Both the position numbers and the translations under genes were made by a program. This document shows positions 1 to 11,090 of a DNA stretch of 64,000 bases, in pieces (the stretch's first letter is position 1; every line of letters begins with the position of its first letter). Source of the DNA: Diadema setosum (taxonomy: Eukaryota; Echinodermata; Echinoidea; Diadematoida; Diadematidae); contig CM067070.1 of the NCBI GenBank assembly GCA_033980235.1, forward strand, positions 6,415,544-6,479,543. The letters run 5' to 3'. The notes beneath the pieces were generated by a model. That model was not told the origin of the DNA and ran no database searches. It saw nothing but the letters and a program-made list of their open reading frames with translations.

Positions 1-68
<68 letters not shown>

Positions 69-70
69 AT

Positions 71-103
<33 letters not shown>

Positions 104-105
104 TG
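1..105. repeat. (TA)n microsatellite
   Basis: Nearly pure TA dinucleotides with a few interruptions run from the window edge to about position 105, so the repeat probably extends beyond the window. Confidence 0.95.
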
Positions 106-1546
106 TTATATTATACACACCGACACCCAAATGCTTCACAATACATAATATCAAATGCAAGACTACCGACGAAACTGTCTAACTTACATTTTCCATGAAA
201 GATAGAAAATATTGCATAGTTGACCTAGATCAGTTAATCTATCATGCTGTTTGTCTGCGTATTCTTAACTATGCGTTTTTATACAAGCAGAGTATTTTTC
301 AGGTCTGGCAGAAAGTCGAACGCTTTAATAAGCTTTACTTAGATTGAACACGCAATTTTCCACCTTGATCCATTCGCCCACAAGAAATTCAGTACGCCCT
401 GAAGATTTGACAGAATGCAGTTGAGGTATTTAGTACTGGAAAGAAAACAATCGATTTTTTTTTTCAAACGCACTGACATTTCCTCAGGATCGAAATCTGA
501 TGTTCCTTTCGAAATGTTTAGCAGAACATTTAGGGTTGGATGACTTGACAGATTAAAGAAAGACAAAATGGCGAAACATACCTCTTTTGTATAACATTAT
601 TTACACATTTTAAAGCATTTAATGATTCGCTTTACCGACCTGAACTTTAAGTTGTTTAACGTATGCTTCATCAAATTTATGGGATGAAATAGACACAAGT
701 TTAAAGTTTGAATTAATAAGAAAACGAATGAATTACGGGCAAAGAACAATGAAGCTGGCAGATCAATATGCAGTTAGATACATCGTGAAGGTGATGCCAT
801 ATAAATAAAAAGCTAAAAATCATTCTTGTTGTAACATACGCTTATATCTCATAGTTTAAGATATTATACTTGTTTGTTTGAATGATTGTTTATTTGTTTA
901 ATTTTGTTCAAGTGCGTGTTCATGTGCGTGTGTGTATGTATGCGTGAGTTCGAGAAAACGGTGTGTGCACAAAATGTACATCAATCACGCCCAAATTATC
1001 TTGAAAATCCAAAAACTCACTTGGACTGAAAATAGTATGCCCAATTCTAAGGAACCCTTTATTGCATAACGCATTGCGAATATTAGGATATTGCAGTGTC
1101 TGCTGTAACCGTCGTTCTACCAATGATGTTTTTGCTGTTGCCCCCCCCCCCCCGATTCTATATAGGTTCATGGTTGTCAGCCAATCTCAACTGAAGCAAA
1201 ATAATCCAGATTTCATCCATGAATTCTCAAATCTTCCTAGTCGTAACTTCACGTCGCTACGGACGGCTGTTTCATTCTTGAAAAAGGAGAACAAAAATCC
1301 CTCGTACTTTTCTCGAATTTACGCCTGATTTGTTACACCGATTCTTTATCGTGGAAGTGATGGCGAGGGGGTATCGATTTCCAATTTGAGAGCCTCAAAC
1401 TCTTGCCTTCACCATTCATGCGATGTAATTCTCGATAGACGGAGAAACTGCGACAATGTAACCTCATTCTAATGTACTTTTGATCCCCTCAAACTTTTGT
1501 TTTGCATGCTTGTTGTTGCCATGACAAATTCGCACCCGCGTGTATG
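106..1546. other. Intergenic or intronic AT-rich DNA, no gene seen
   Basis: Only short open frames with no recognisable domain or paired splice sites were seen. A run of 13-14 C lies at 1141-1153. Confidence 0.6.
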
Positions 1547-1604
<58 letters not shown>

Positions 1605-1625
1605 GGAGAGAGAGAGAGAGAGAGA
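1547..1625. repeat. (TA)n followed by (GA)n microsatellite
   Basis: TA dinucleotides to about 1599 pass directly into GA dinucleotides to 1625, a compound microsatellite. Confidence 0.95.
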
Positions 1626-2276
1626 CGTTATTTATATATCTAATATATGATTTTTATATAACTATATGTTGACTGAAGTGATATCATATATATAAACACT
1701 TATAACTTTATAAATTTTAATATTGCAAATGTTATCATTGTCTTTTTTCAATCCAAAGGCAGGAAGTATTATTTCTATATTTCTTCTATTAAATTTTAAT
1801 TCTGATAAAGCCACAATGCTTTTTAAAGATATATAGTAACATGATTTCATAAGATGTGCCGTTTAATAAAGTCACATAACTTTGTAGTAAGGTCAATATA
1901 ATGAAGTATCCAATCATGTAAGTGCATTATAAAGAATTGACAACATTATACTCAGCATTATAGGTAAGACAACTTATTGTGTAAGAAAGGCACAATAGAG
2001 TTGTCTTATGCAATTATTAATAAACAATCGACGTGCAAATGCTTTCTAAGTTAGGGGAAAGTCTATGAAATAATTACATTAATCAATAATTCAGAGGCAA
2101 TAATAATAGCAATTTATTTCATTCCATCACACGGGAAATTAGATTAACCTTACGAATCATACAATAGAGTACCTTATTGTAAGAGAATAGGAATAGTACA
2201 GGGAAAATATAAACAAGGAAGAAAGAATTAAAAACACACAGAAAATACAAAAGGGTAATGAGAGTATATAAGCAGA
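1626..2276. other. AT-rich DNA, nothing recognised
   Basis: No open frame with coding character, splice pair or repeat family was recognised here. Confidence 0.5.
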
Positions 2277-2415
2277 CAGAGAAAGGGCGACACAGAAAGA
2301 AAGAGAGAGCAAAAGGGAGAGAAAAGGAGGAGAGAAGGAGATAAGAGAGAGAGAGAGAGATAGAGAGAGAGAGATAGAGAAAGAGAGAGAGAAACAGATG
2401 AGGTGGGTTGGGGAG
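2277..2415. repeat. Purine-rich (GA)n tract
   Basis: An almost pure G/A strand with GAGAGA blocks. The serine/leucine-rich ORFs readable on the other strand are simple-sequence artefacts. Confidence 0.9.
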
Positions 2416-3235
2416 AGAGTCTCAATACATGAGCGTGCATGTGTTGTTGTGTTGGATTTTTTTTTTTTTTTTACCACACATTATGATTACATCTGAGAGG
2501 CGCGCTTTTTTTTTTTTCATCCACGCCCTTGGTGAACTACTATCACAATGCTCGCTCTAGCGTGGTATGTAACAGAATTACAGACGAACCTGTTACAGCC
2601 TTGCTAATCAAATTTTTACCTAGAAAAATGAAATGAAAATAAGAGAGAGCTCCGATGGGCCCGAAGCTACTGAAAAAAAAAGAGATAACGAAAAGATGAA
2701 ATGAGGGAGACAGATATCTTTCTTTAATGAAATTGAATTGGGCGAGGTTAGTGGAAGAAGAAGAGACTTTTTTTTTCTTTTTCGCATAGTCTTATTTTTT
2801 TTCTCTCCATTCTGCCATCCCCTCACTCTTCGCTCATTCTCCTTCTTGCATAAGACAAGTAAAACATGTATGCATAAAGATTGTTCAAAAATACTGGAAT
2901 ATTTGCAAAAATGGCTCCTTTTGTAATCAAATCATTCTAATAGGAAAAGTGCAACTTTGTGAATTACATTCCCTGAGTGAGGGGATGACAATGACCTCGG
3001 TTTCAATGTTATTTAAAAAAAAAAAAAAAAACCACAACGAAAATTACGTGTTTTTTTTCCACAAGGAAATATTGCAGGGAGAATTGAAAAAAAAAAAAAA
3101 AAACAATATGTAGGACCTATGTATATATATGCAATATATATAGTGAAATTTTTGAGCAAAGACAATTGGTTTTCATCGTTTGGGTTTTCACAATTTATCA
3201 TTCCTTTCTGGTCATTTTTCCTTTTGTTTCTTTTC

Positions 3236-3236
<1 letters not shown>

Positions 3237-3302
<66 letters not shown>

Positions 3303-3342
3303 ATGTGGATATGTATATACATAACAATGTATATATACATAA

Positions 3343-3382
<40 letters not shown>
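3237..3382. repeat. (TA)n-(GT)n-(TA)n compound microsatellite
   Basis: TA at about 3237-3284, GT at about 3285-3302, then TA again to 3382. Tyr/Ile repeat ORFs on both strands are translations of this tract and are not genes. Confidence 0.95.
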
Positions 3383-3387
<5 letters not shown>

Positions 3388-4984
3388 GTATATCAACTAC
3401 ATACACCCATACCTGTATATCCATTATAAATTTATGTGTTTCAATGTCAATTGATTTCTCTTCTCCTGCACTTTTTCATTTCGTTTCTCTCTTCACATTA
3501 CTGTACATGTCGGTGGACGTTTAATAATTTTCAATGAGACAATATGTTCAAATAAGTTCCTTATTCAAAGGATGTAATGCCTGGAAAATTTAACTCAGTT
3601 GCCTGAGAAAAAAAAAATCGAAAATTGACATACATTTTGAACTAATTTACACAATTTGCATTTGAGCAATTGCATTGCAAATTGCATTTTTGTTTCTGTC
3701 AAGTGCAGTGGACACTTGGTCCACTTCTGAAGTTATTTCAGGTCAATTTTACATTTTCTTGAGTAATATTTGTATATCAAATGTTCATATTTGTAAGGGT
3801 GACTACAAGGTGCCTATTGCGTGAGACATATCAGAACGTTTAAAGTATCAGTTTCAACTATTTGTATTCACTCTATTTAGACAAAGTCATCAGAGTTACT
3901 AATGTAAATCAATTTTATTTAATATCTTACTTGTACGCATTACAGTAGGACGGACAAAAAAAAACAAACAAACGGGGCCTTATCAAACTTACCCATTGAT
4001 ACTTCGGGATTTCGTTATTTCGTTTTCTGCAAACGACTTTTGTAGCTGACTTTATATTGACGTACAATTAGACATTTACAGCAACTACGGACACACAAAC
4101 ACAAAAACATACACACACACACACACACACACAAACACACAAGAACATTATGTCCAAGTACAGCGAAAAGATACCAAAAATCAAATCGGAACATAGGTCC
4201 TATAATAATTTTATGTCCACGTATTGCAAAAGATACCAAAAATCGAATCGCATATTGGGGATGATTTGTTACTGTTGTTGTTGTTGTTGTTGTTGCTGTT
4301 TTTGTTGATGATGCAACAGGCCTGAAAGTAGCATGTCAGTCAATTAAATCGATCTGCGTTTTCGTCCTGACAGAGTTAACATTTTCGTACATCTGAATTG
4401 TAAAGCGAGGTGTGAATTAAAACGAGGCATATCCAGCGTTTGTTACGGAATCTGAAGACCCGTGATAGATTAACTGTCTCATCGTAGAATTTATCTTTAT
4501 ACTGATTTAATGCCCACAAGGTATATCAATTTTTTATGCAAACCCTCCAGGCAGCAGAAACCATGAGGCTTTTACATTGTGTCATGATTTGGATGTCGTG
4601 AATGAATGCCGGATAATCCTTTTTAGGTGAAAACAAAGAAGAAGGACTCTGTACAATTGGTAAACAACAACAGCGAAACTTTAACTCAAACTTCAAAGCT
4701 GATGAATTCATTTTGCAAACATTCGTTAAATATGTATAGACATTTTTGGGGGTTTGTTTATGAAAAAGAATATACATAATAACAAATTCATAAAGGTCAA
4801 GAATGTGTAAGATGAATAACAACGCATCCAATCTCCTTTTTTTTTTACCATAAAAAAATCCGTTCGTGTAGTTATACATTAACGCATTTTGCTGTTAGTC
4901 TTTACTGCTAACTTATAGAATATTTAACATTATTATCCATACAGAGGATCTTTAGAGCCCAAATACAAGTGTCATTTTGTCGAT
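3383..4984. other. AT-rich DNA with short CA and GTT repeats
   Basis: Contains a CA repeat near 4101-4133 and a GTT repeat near 4273-4300. The 117-codon minus-strand frame at 4526-4879 has no recognisable domain. Confidence 0.5.
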
Positions 4985-5031
4985 GCACCTTATAACCTCC
5001 GACCCACTTAGAAAGTTAGTTGAACTCGACC

Positions 5032-5083
5032 AATATTTTTTGCCGAGGCGACCAATATCTCAAATATTGGACGGTAAGAGGGG
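5032..5083. repeat. CCAATAT/ATATTGG inverted motif cluster
   Basis: CCAATAT and its reverse complement ATATTGG occur close together here and again beyond the ORF at about 5787-5862 (AATATTGGA, then TCCAATATT). They may mark the borders of a mobile unit that contains the ORF at 5560, but no clean terminal repeat or target duplication could be defined. Confidence 0.3.
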
Positions 5084-5559
5084 GATTCCCAAAAAGTTTT
5101 TATAAACTGCACCGTGATTGGTTGAGATATACGAGATGACCCGAAATTTGAAGTAAAAACGTCTGTGATTGGTCAATCACGAATTAACTAAAATATCGTT
5201 TTATCTAAAATTCTGTGTTTATACAAAGAAATTTTATATGTTAATTAGTTAAAATTGTTTTTTTCATACATTTTTTCAAAATATCACTTTCATAACAGGA
5301 CATTTAATTTAGGTTTGATGAAAACAAGTTTCATTTTTTTTTGTGCAGGTGACGATCGATCAGCTCAGCGCTACTGCTAGATAGCCCGCGATATACAAAA
5401 TACATATAGCCGGCCGTCGCATTTGCATACATGTTACGTTATGTGTTAATTCGATCTTTCACGATCTACGGTAGATGTGACGTGAATTGTGTCTCAGATC
5501 TCGGATACAAGAACATCTAATTCTGGTCTAAATTAGCTAGATCTCGGCCTAACAGTAAC

Positions 5560-5841
5560 ATGGCGGCTACCCTGGATAGATCTACAGCTCGTCGGAGATT
5601 TGCAGATTTGGATGCAGAGGATTTTGAAAAACTTACAAATAAAAAGGACAGTGAGAATACGCACAAAGCCACCAAGATCTCTGTGAGTGTATTCAAAGAT
5701 TATCTCCGTGAGAAAAACTTAGATACCGATTTCGAACAGTTTGACAAACCCGATTTTGCTAAAATCCTCTGTAGGATAATAATGATAATATTGGATGTCC
5801 TATTTTCGGTCAACAAGGACATACTGGACTCGCTAAGCTAA
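5560..5841 (+). CDS. N-terminal fragment of a Crypton-derived / QRICH1-like protein (possible first exon)
   Basis: The ATG sits in a good context (AACATGG) and opens a 93-codon frame. Residues 8-70 follow the layout typical of the N-terminal region of QRICH1/ZMYM-like and Crypton-derived proteins of marine invertebrates: a basic RRRF start, an acidic stretch, a KDSENTxKATK-type helix, a DYLREKNLD helix, then 'FDKPDFAKIL'. That region normally precedes a catalytically dead tyrosine-recombinase fold. Similarity stops after 'AKILC'; the last ~23 codons look like read-through, and a possible donor GTAGGA lies exactly there. The frame is therefore either a first exon or a truncated copy. It closes in a short AGCTA tandem repeat (about 5836-5853). 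No downstream recombinase exon was found on this strand nearby. The family call rests on remembered layout, not on a search. Confidence 0.55.
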   Translation: MAATLDRSTARRRFADLDAEDFEKLTNKKDSENTHKATKISVSVFKDYLREKNLDTDFEQFDKPDFAKILCRIIMIILDVLFSVNKDILDSLS

Positions 5842-5853
5842 GCTAAGCTAAGC
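5832..5853 (+). repeat. (CTAAG)n short tandem repeat
   Basis: Four to five copies of the 5-mer CTAAG in phase. The TAA within it provides the stop codon of the preceding ORF. Confidence 0.85.
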
Positions 5854-5859
5854 TCGTCC

Positions 5860-6345
5860 AATATTTCCTTGTATTAACCTCAAGGCCATCCACTATTATA
5901 TAAATATAACTGTATCAACAAATATTATGGAATGAGTTCCCGCACTTGTCGTCGCTTTGAATGCATACGAAATCATGTATGTTTGCATGTGCGTGTGTGT
6001 GTTTTCATGATTAAGAACATTACACGATGACAAAGATATTCTACTTACATAATATATTTCATCTATCTCTATAAAGCGTCAAGCACTCCAAACTATACAG
6101 TCAATCTCTAACAATATTGTTCTACTTATATTTATTCATTCTCCACTCATGTGAAGGATTGCCATTTCAGCGAAGCACAATAAGTTGATTTTCAAAAAGG
6201 TCATTAACCTTTGCTTTCCGCGTTTATTTCTTTTCCATTGGTTTGTGTAGGAAATTGTGCGTATTTGACACATTGGCGCTGAAAGGGTTAAGATAAAAAT
6301 TAATTTGAAATAGTGTCCGCCATGTTTCGAGGGTTCTTCACTCAC
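5860..6345. other. Probable intron or intergenic DNA
   Basis: No exon with paired splice sites was identified downstream (on the minus strand) of the H-NOX-like exon. The next exon of that gene was not found. Confidence 0.4.
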
Positions 6346-6440
6346 CCAAAACTTCAGCGGCGGCGCCAACGATCTGATAAGTGATGGAGTCAGGATACAT
6401 GTCGAACTTTACGAAGCGGTCGTCGACACCGGCTTTTAGT
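6346..6440 (-). CDS. Single internal exon, probable H-NOX (heme-NO-binding) domain of a soluble guanylate cyclase
   Basis: On the minus strand a 95-bp open exon is framed by an acceptor (TCTTGCAG, ending at 6441) and a strong donor (G|GTGAGT, starting at 6345). It encodes about 31 residues with the pattern A-G-V-D-D...F...Y-P-D-S-x-T-Y-x-x-V-x-A-A-x-x-V-L-G. This fits the second segment of H-NOX domains, where 'F...Y.D..TY.LV.AA..VL' follows the first N-terminal helices; the YP pair also resembles Gyc-88E-type atypical cyclases. In such enzymes the domain binds heme and senses NO or O2 to control cGMP synthesis in the cytosol. Base composition is clearly higher in GC than its surroundings, as expected for an exon. 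The exons before and after were not recognised in the window, so introns must be long or the gene is a fragment. Assignment is from motif memory; the exon call itself is firmer than the family call. Confidence 0.55.
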
Positions 6441-6985
6441 CTGCAAGACAGTAAGGATATTAAAAATTACTTATTATACATTGTATTTTGTTTCACATTA
6501 AAAATGATGGACATTCCAAGATGATTTTCAATAAAAAAAATAAAATTTACTTTAATATTGTGAAACATAATCATGAAAAAGAAAATAAATTGATTTACTT
6601 AGGATCCCCTCATTACATAAGTCACATTGTATAAAATAACACCATAACATAATAGAAATATAATTTAAATACGTAACTCAAAGTAAATGATGCCACAGAA
6701 CAACAGTCTGTAGGAAAGAGCACAAAGGAATAATACATGTCGCCCTTTTGGAATATGGTGCATTCGAAATTATAGAGTGAGTCGTATAGTGTTCACCAAA
6801 AAGTCGTTTTCATTTTGCTGAGTGAATCTATGCCGCGGTAAGATGTGATGAAACTTTCAGGGTATGTGCACCACGTAATGTGTATAGTTGCCTGTTGTCG
6901 TGGTCTCCCTGATTTTTATATTTCTTGTTGATCTATCGAATGGATATTGCAACTCAGACTTGCTTCAAAGCATCTTGAATGTTCC
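6441..6985. other. Probable intron of the H-NOX-like gene
   Basis: AT-rich sequence upstream of the acceptor at 6441 on the minus strand. No repeats or open frames were recognised. Confidence 0.35.
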
Positions 6986-7203
6986 TTAGATTCTCCCTGA
7001 CCCTTCACCAGTTATTATACGGGAAATTGGATATTTGTCCTTGTTGGAATAACTATAATCATTCATCTGTTTGACAAGTCGAACACTCATCTGCAAGTCA
7101 TTCATAATCTGTATAGTGTCAGTCTCTCTCTTTCTTTCTTCCTCTAAAATGGCCAATTTTGCTCTGCCCAGCCACAATTCAGGAGGTTTCCTGTCAGTTC
7201 TAC
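6986..7203 (-). CDS. Candidate exon, unknown product
   Basis: On the minus strand an open frame starts just after a pyrimidine-rich acceptor (TTTGTTTAG at 7204) and runs 72 codons to a TAA at 6986-6988. It could instead end at a donor (G|GTGAAG) near 7009. The peptide is charged and looks like real protein rather than repeat translation: a PPELW segment, then an E/R/K-rich helix (ILEEERKRE), then QIMNDLQM and a Tyr-rich tail. It lies on the same strand as the H-NOX-like exon, about 560 bp upstream of it, so it could be an earlier exon of the same gene. It does not match the H-NOX N-terminus, however. No family was recognised. Confidence 0.35.
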
Positions 7204-7258
7204 CTAAACAAACAGACAATTACCATGAAGACAAACAAACACCTACACAAATAAACAA

Positions 7259-7266
<8 letters not shown>

Positions 7267-7298
<32 letters not shown>

Positions 7299-7326
7299 AA
7301 ACACAGGCACACGTGCGCGTACACGC
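7267..7326. repeat. (CA)n microsatellite
   Basis: CA dinucleotides with interruptions; the ORFs on both strands here are translations of the repeat. Confidence 0.9.
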
Positions 7327-8118
7327 GCTACAAAAAGTATTATATACGTACATAACATAATTATACATATAGATTGGGAAATTGGCGCAACCAACCCATG
7401 TTCTTATTATTACTTTTTATGGAACTTTGAACAGTCATATTTGCCAAACCCTATTGATTCATACAGCTGTCACAGTGATGCATTATGGCAAAATGATGAA
7501 TGAGTTTAAGGCAGCAAGTTACTCAGATACCCATTTAGATTAGATGTCCCTCGATGAGTAAGGTCATCACGTTTTCAAGTTTTATGCTTAACGATTGTTT
7601 AAAAAAGAAGGAGAAACTGTGAAAGCATGTCGGTAGAAAGGGAAGAAAGAAAATAATAGTGATCATTGCCTTCACGAGGATTGTTTGCTATCGCCTTCTA
7701 CTCCCTGACATCACGAACCAGCATGCGGTATCTACTATAATGGCAACTGTCGTATATTGAAATGGAACACCGGATAATTGCCTAAATGCGTTGGATTGCA
7801 CCGGGGGTCGACGTAATTACTATCAATTCTTTATAAGGTCAGTCTTGCGCGGATGAATACCGCTATATCACCTCTCAGCTGCAGACTGCACGCTATGCGG
7901 AAGAGCGAGCCGTTAATAAAAGGGATAGTATCCGTCAATCATGGGGGGGGGGGGGATAAAAAGGACTATATTAGCTCAATTCGGAAGGAAATTCTTTTCT
8001 GGAAACAAATCATCATCCATGACACTATTGTAGGGGAAAAAAAAAAACTCGACATTCGTTTTCATTTGTCTCCAATGGCGACAAAATTGCTTTGTAAACA
8101 ACAATTGCTTATATAATG
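7327..8118. other. No gene recognised; short poly-G tract
   Basis: A run of about 13 G lies near 7944-7956. No coding or TE signal was found. Confidence 0.45.
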
Positions 8119-8139
8119 TATATATATATATATATATAT

Positions 8140-8170
<31 letters not shown>

Positions 8171-8189
8171 ATATATTACATATATATAA

Positions 8190-8239
<50 letters not shown>

Positions 8240-8240
8240 T
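8116..8240. repeat. (TA)n microsatellite
   Basis: Long TA-rich tract with occasional ATTA and ACATA interruptions. Confidence 0.95.
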
Positions 8241-8298
8241 AGTATATATAATACTGGAATAATGAAAATTGGAAACTAAGATGATGCTGCAATCAACA

Positions 8299-8400
8299 AC
8301 AGTTTATTTCTGCACACAAATTTTTGAACGATTCGCTCTTTCTCAAGTGTTCTGACAAAGAGCGAATCGCTCGAAAAAGTGTGAGCCGAAATAAACTTTT
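8299..8400. repeat. Snap-back hairpin (about 45-bp arms)
   Basis: GTTTATTTC...GATTCGCTCTTT on the left is mirrored by AAAGAGCGAATCGC...GAAATAAAC on the right, with a loop of about 15 nt (near 8341-8356). The arms carry a few mismatches, as expected for an old foldback/MITE. No flanking target duplication was found. Confidence 0.75.
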
Positions 8401-8514
8401 GGTTACATCATGATTCATGATTACATCATGACTTGGTTTCAGTTTAAATCTTGATGGTAATATTAAACCAAGACGTGGACAAGTTAGTCAATATAATAAT
8501 AGATCCTATCATAT

Positions 8515-8547
8515 ATCGTCGTTGTCACCACGAACTGGCATTTTAGT
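8515..8547 (+). repeat. 33-bp repeat matching 16337-16369 in inverse orientation
   Basis: The segment containing GTCACCACGAACTGGCATTT is the reverse complement, with one mismatch, of 16337-16369. The two are probably ends of related repeats; the rest of the two regions is not clearly alignable by eye. A shorter CACCACGAACTGATATTT variant lies near 16114. Confidence 0.7.
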
Positions 8548-8884
8548 TAAAATTGGTTGGATTTCACGTTTTCGAGATTTTCACATTTTTCGATAGTAGT
8601 ATAGACCCTTTACATTCCTGCTAAATTTGGAGATTCATATTTCAATGGTTACGTAATTATGACGTTCACATCAAACGACATTTAGCTAAACACGCGGATT
8701 CAGATATCACAAAAGAGACACTTTGCAACGCGCACTAAAATGCCTCTTTAGTCCAGGCCAGAACGAGGCACCTAAAATTGTTATATATACGTACAATGTT
8801 TTTTAATGGTTTCTTGTCAATTCGAGGGTGCTGTTTCCAAATCTGATTGATGCCACTCGCGAAACCTTGAGCATTTTTGGCAAA

Positions 8885-9360
8885 ATGCAGAAATCCAAAA
8901 TGGCCGCCAAATATGCTAATTTGGCCGTGATAATCACAAAAAAAAAAATGTGCATTCTATGACCAATTATTCCACTAAAATTTGTACATTTGTACATTGG
9001 AGTTACTTCATCTGCATTTGCAGGAGAATTTTCATTTCATATAGGTTCATTATGTATTTAAAGTTCATTTTCAATTCAAAATGGCCGCCATTTGTATGCT
9101 CTTGTACAAAATGAATGGCAAAAAATTTGCATGGAAATATAGAACAAATTTACTGTACTTCCAGTCTCGTACCTACGCTGTTATAATGTGTTGCGTGTGC
9201 AATAGAAAGGTATTGGGTGCCACTTACAATATAGAGGGCCTATCGTATTTTTATTCTTTTAAATTAAAAAAATTAAAATGGTCGCCACTCTTATTCTCCT
9301 GTATAAGATGTATAACAAAAATATATGTGGAAATAGAAAACCAATTTGCTATTTTTTTCT
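8885..9360 (+). repeat. Diverged tandem repeat of about 190 bp, three copies, with AAAATGGCCGCC motif
   Basis: AAAATGG(C/T)CGCC recurs near 8889, 9077 and 9274, with partly alignable flanks (TTTGxATGGAAAT, CTCTTGTACAAAATG and similar). The spacing of 188-197 bp indicates an old tandem array. The GGCCGCCATTT core is shared with the array at 11.7-12.8 kb. Confidence 0.55.
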
Positions 9361-10240
9361 GACATGCAGCTACATTGTTTATTAGCATTTAGTGCTGATC
9401 ATATATCTGAAGAATGTTCTGAACAAAAAAAAAAAATATTCTTTTGTGATTCAAAAGTCCTAATTTACCACATAAATTAGGATTCTTACTAGGAATTATG
9501 AAGGGAGTTTTGAGCATTTAATATTCATAAGCCTTACGATGTTTAACACAATTTCATATATCTTTTATTTTGTTTCAACAAAGATTAAAAGTGTCCTTAA
9601 CATCACGCAGAGAAAAATCAATAAACCATCATGTTCTACACGCAGGTTGAATATAAAAATGTCATACTTACACAATATATCAAGAGGCCCAGGTGCATGG
9701 TATTTATCAAATAATGTTAAAAATGAAGGGGAAGCTCGGAAGCAAAGCTTCTAATATGCATTCCCCTAAAACCATTATTAATAAGGTACAGAAAAATCCT
9801 ATACAGTAGATACAGAGATACATGGTTGCTGACAAAAACACATCGGACATTAATGACAAAACTAAAACCCTTTACAATGTAGCTTTTTTTCAGCAAGGAG
9901 TGGGGGGGGGGTCCTGAGGCGATTTTGAAATGGATCACAACCTCCATCACTGCGATATGATATAATTTAGGTGTACCGCCTTGATATTATCGAGCAAACT
10001 TGACTTTCTTCTTGAATTAAAACAACAACAAAAACTGGTGAAGTCATAAACGAAACTGTCCAAACGCAATACTGTACAAACTATTTATTAAACATCAACC
10101 AAGGAGCAATGTGAGGTACCTCTTTTAATTTTCTCAAAGTCCCCAGGTGTTGATTTATACACTTTGACATCTTGAGGTCATTCATTCTTGTCTTAAAACT
10201 AAAACTGTCCTTTTTTATGGTTTTCAAAGATCTCTTTGAT
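9361..10240. other. No gene recognised
   Basis: AT-rich DNA with a short G run near 9901. Short frames only. Confidence 0.45.
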
Positions 10241-10615
10241 TTGATGTTTGGCAGCAGGCGACATCACTGAGCCCCAAATTTGCAGGATTCTCAGGCTAAA
10301 GATGCAATTCTGTAATTGCCTTAATTGCAACCACATATGATGGTGTTCAGCACTTCCTCAGGGGTCAGAGGGTAATCATTTGCCATAGAAACAGGATGAA
10401 GACATGAAGATTTGCTTCACCACCCGTTGAAGCCCTTTGGCTTTGTTGCCATGCCAGAGACAGTATTGTAGGTAACTTGGGTGGTATCATAGATGGCATC
10501 AGACCAGCATCTGCACCATCAGTTTGGGGGCCAAAGCTTTCAAGCAAGCATGTCAAGTGATGGGAGGGAAATCTAGGTTGGCTTGTGGGATTTCAGAGGT
10601 ATTGATGGCAGGTTG
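10241..10615 (-). pseudogene. Possible decayed TE coding remnant
   Basis: On the minus strand several interrupted frames over about 350 bp look protein-like, including a Cys-Gly-Cys pair in a context such as 'EEVLNTIICGC' near 10330-10350. This resembles the Cys-rich tails of some invertebrate transposon proteins. Stops and frameshifts break every frame, and the family could not be named. Confidence 0.25.
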
Positions 10616-10624
10616 TTTAGGGGG

Positions 10625-10754
10625 GCATTTCATGAAGCATTTTGTCAATTTTTTTTTGGACAAAACGTTATAAGCTACTCAAATCCTTGAATATGATTGG
10701 CCGAGAGCAAATTTGTCAGACAAATTTGGCAGACAAAACGCTTCATGAAATGCA
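10625..10754. mobile_element. Short MITE with GCATTTCATGAAGC terminal inverted repeats
   Basis: GCATTTCATGAAGC near 10625 is matched by GCTTCATGAAATGC near 10741-10754. An inner TTTTGTC/GACAAAA pair extends the inverted repeats to about 21 bp. Element length is about 130 bp, typical of a non-autonomous DNA transposon. No clear target duplication was seen. Confidence 0.7.
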
Positions 10755-10811
10755 ACCAGGTTATCGTGATTGGAAGGTCAGGGTACGCGTAGACGACACC
10801 TTTGTTCCTTT

Positions 10812-11090
10812 CTAATGGAAACAAAAATCTAATATTTCACCAATAGGGTGTATCAGATGTCTGAATATCAAGTCTGAAAATGCAAAATCTCCCTCATGTG
10901 GGGGGGGGGGGGGGGGGCTGATCCCCCTTCCATACCCTCCCGTTGCCCGTTTCTCTGAATACCACTTTATATTTTCCTTACTCTTTGATGGAAACAATTC
11001 AATATTTTACCAAACGTGTGCACTACCATGTCATGCATGTTTCATCTTCAAGTCTAAAAGAAAAATCCCTCGTGTGGGAGTGGAGTATCC
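10812..11090 (+). repeat. Imperfect tandem duplication with a poly-G tract
   Basis: A 'TGGAAACAA...CAATATTTxACCAA' to 'CTCxTGTGxGGG' segment occurs at about 10815-10910 and again at about 10988-11085. The first copy ends in a long G run (10900-10917). Confidence 0.45.

Noticed and set aside
2157..2477. Ser/Leu-rich 106-codon ORF resembling a membrane protein
   Set aside because: It is the complement of a GA-rich simple-sequence tract.
3013..3524. ORFs of Ile/Tyr repeats on both strands
   Set aside because: Direct translations of TA/GT microsatellites; same pattern at 16469-16750 and 50735-51068.
4526..4879. 117-codon minus-strand ORF
   Set aside because: A short stretch looks protein-like, but no paired splice sites or family could be supported.
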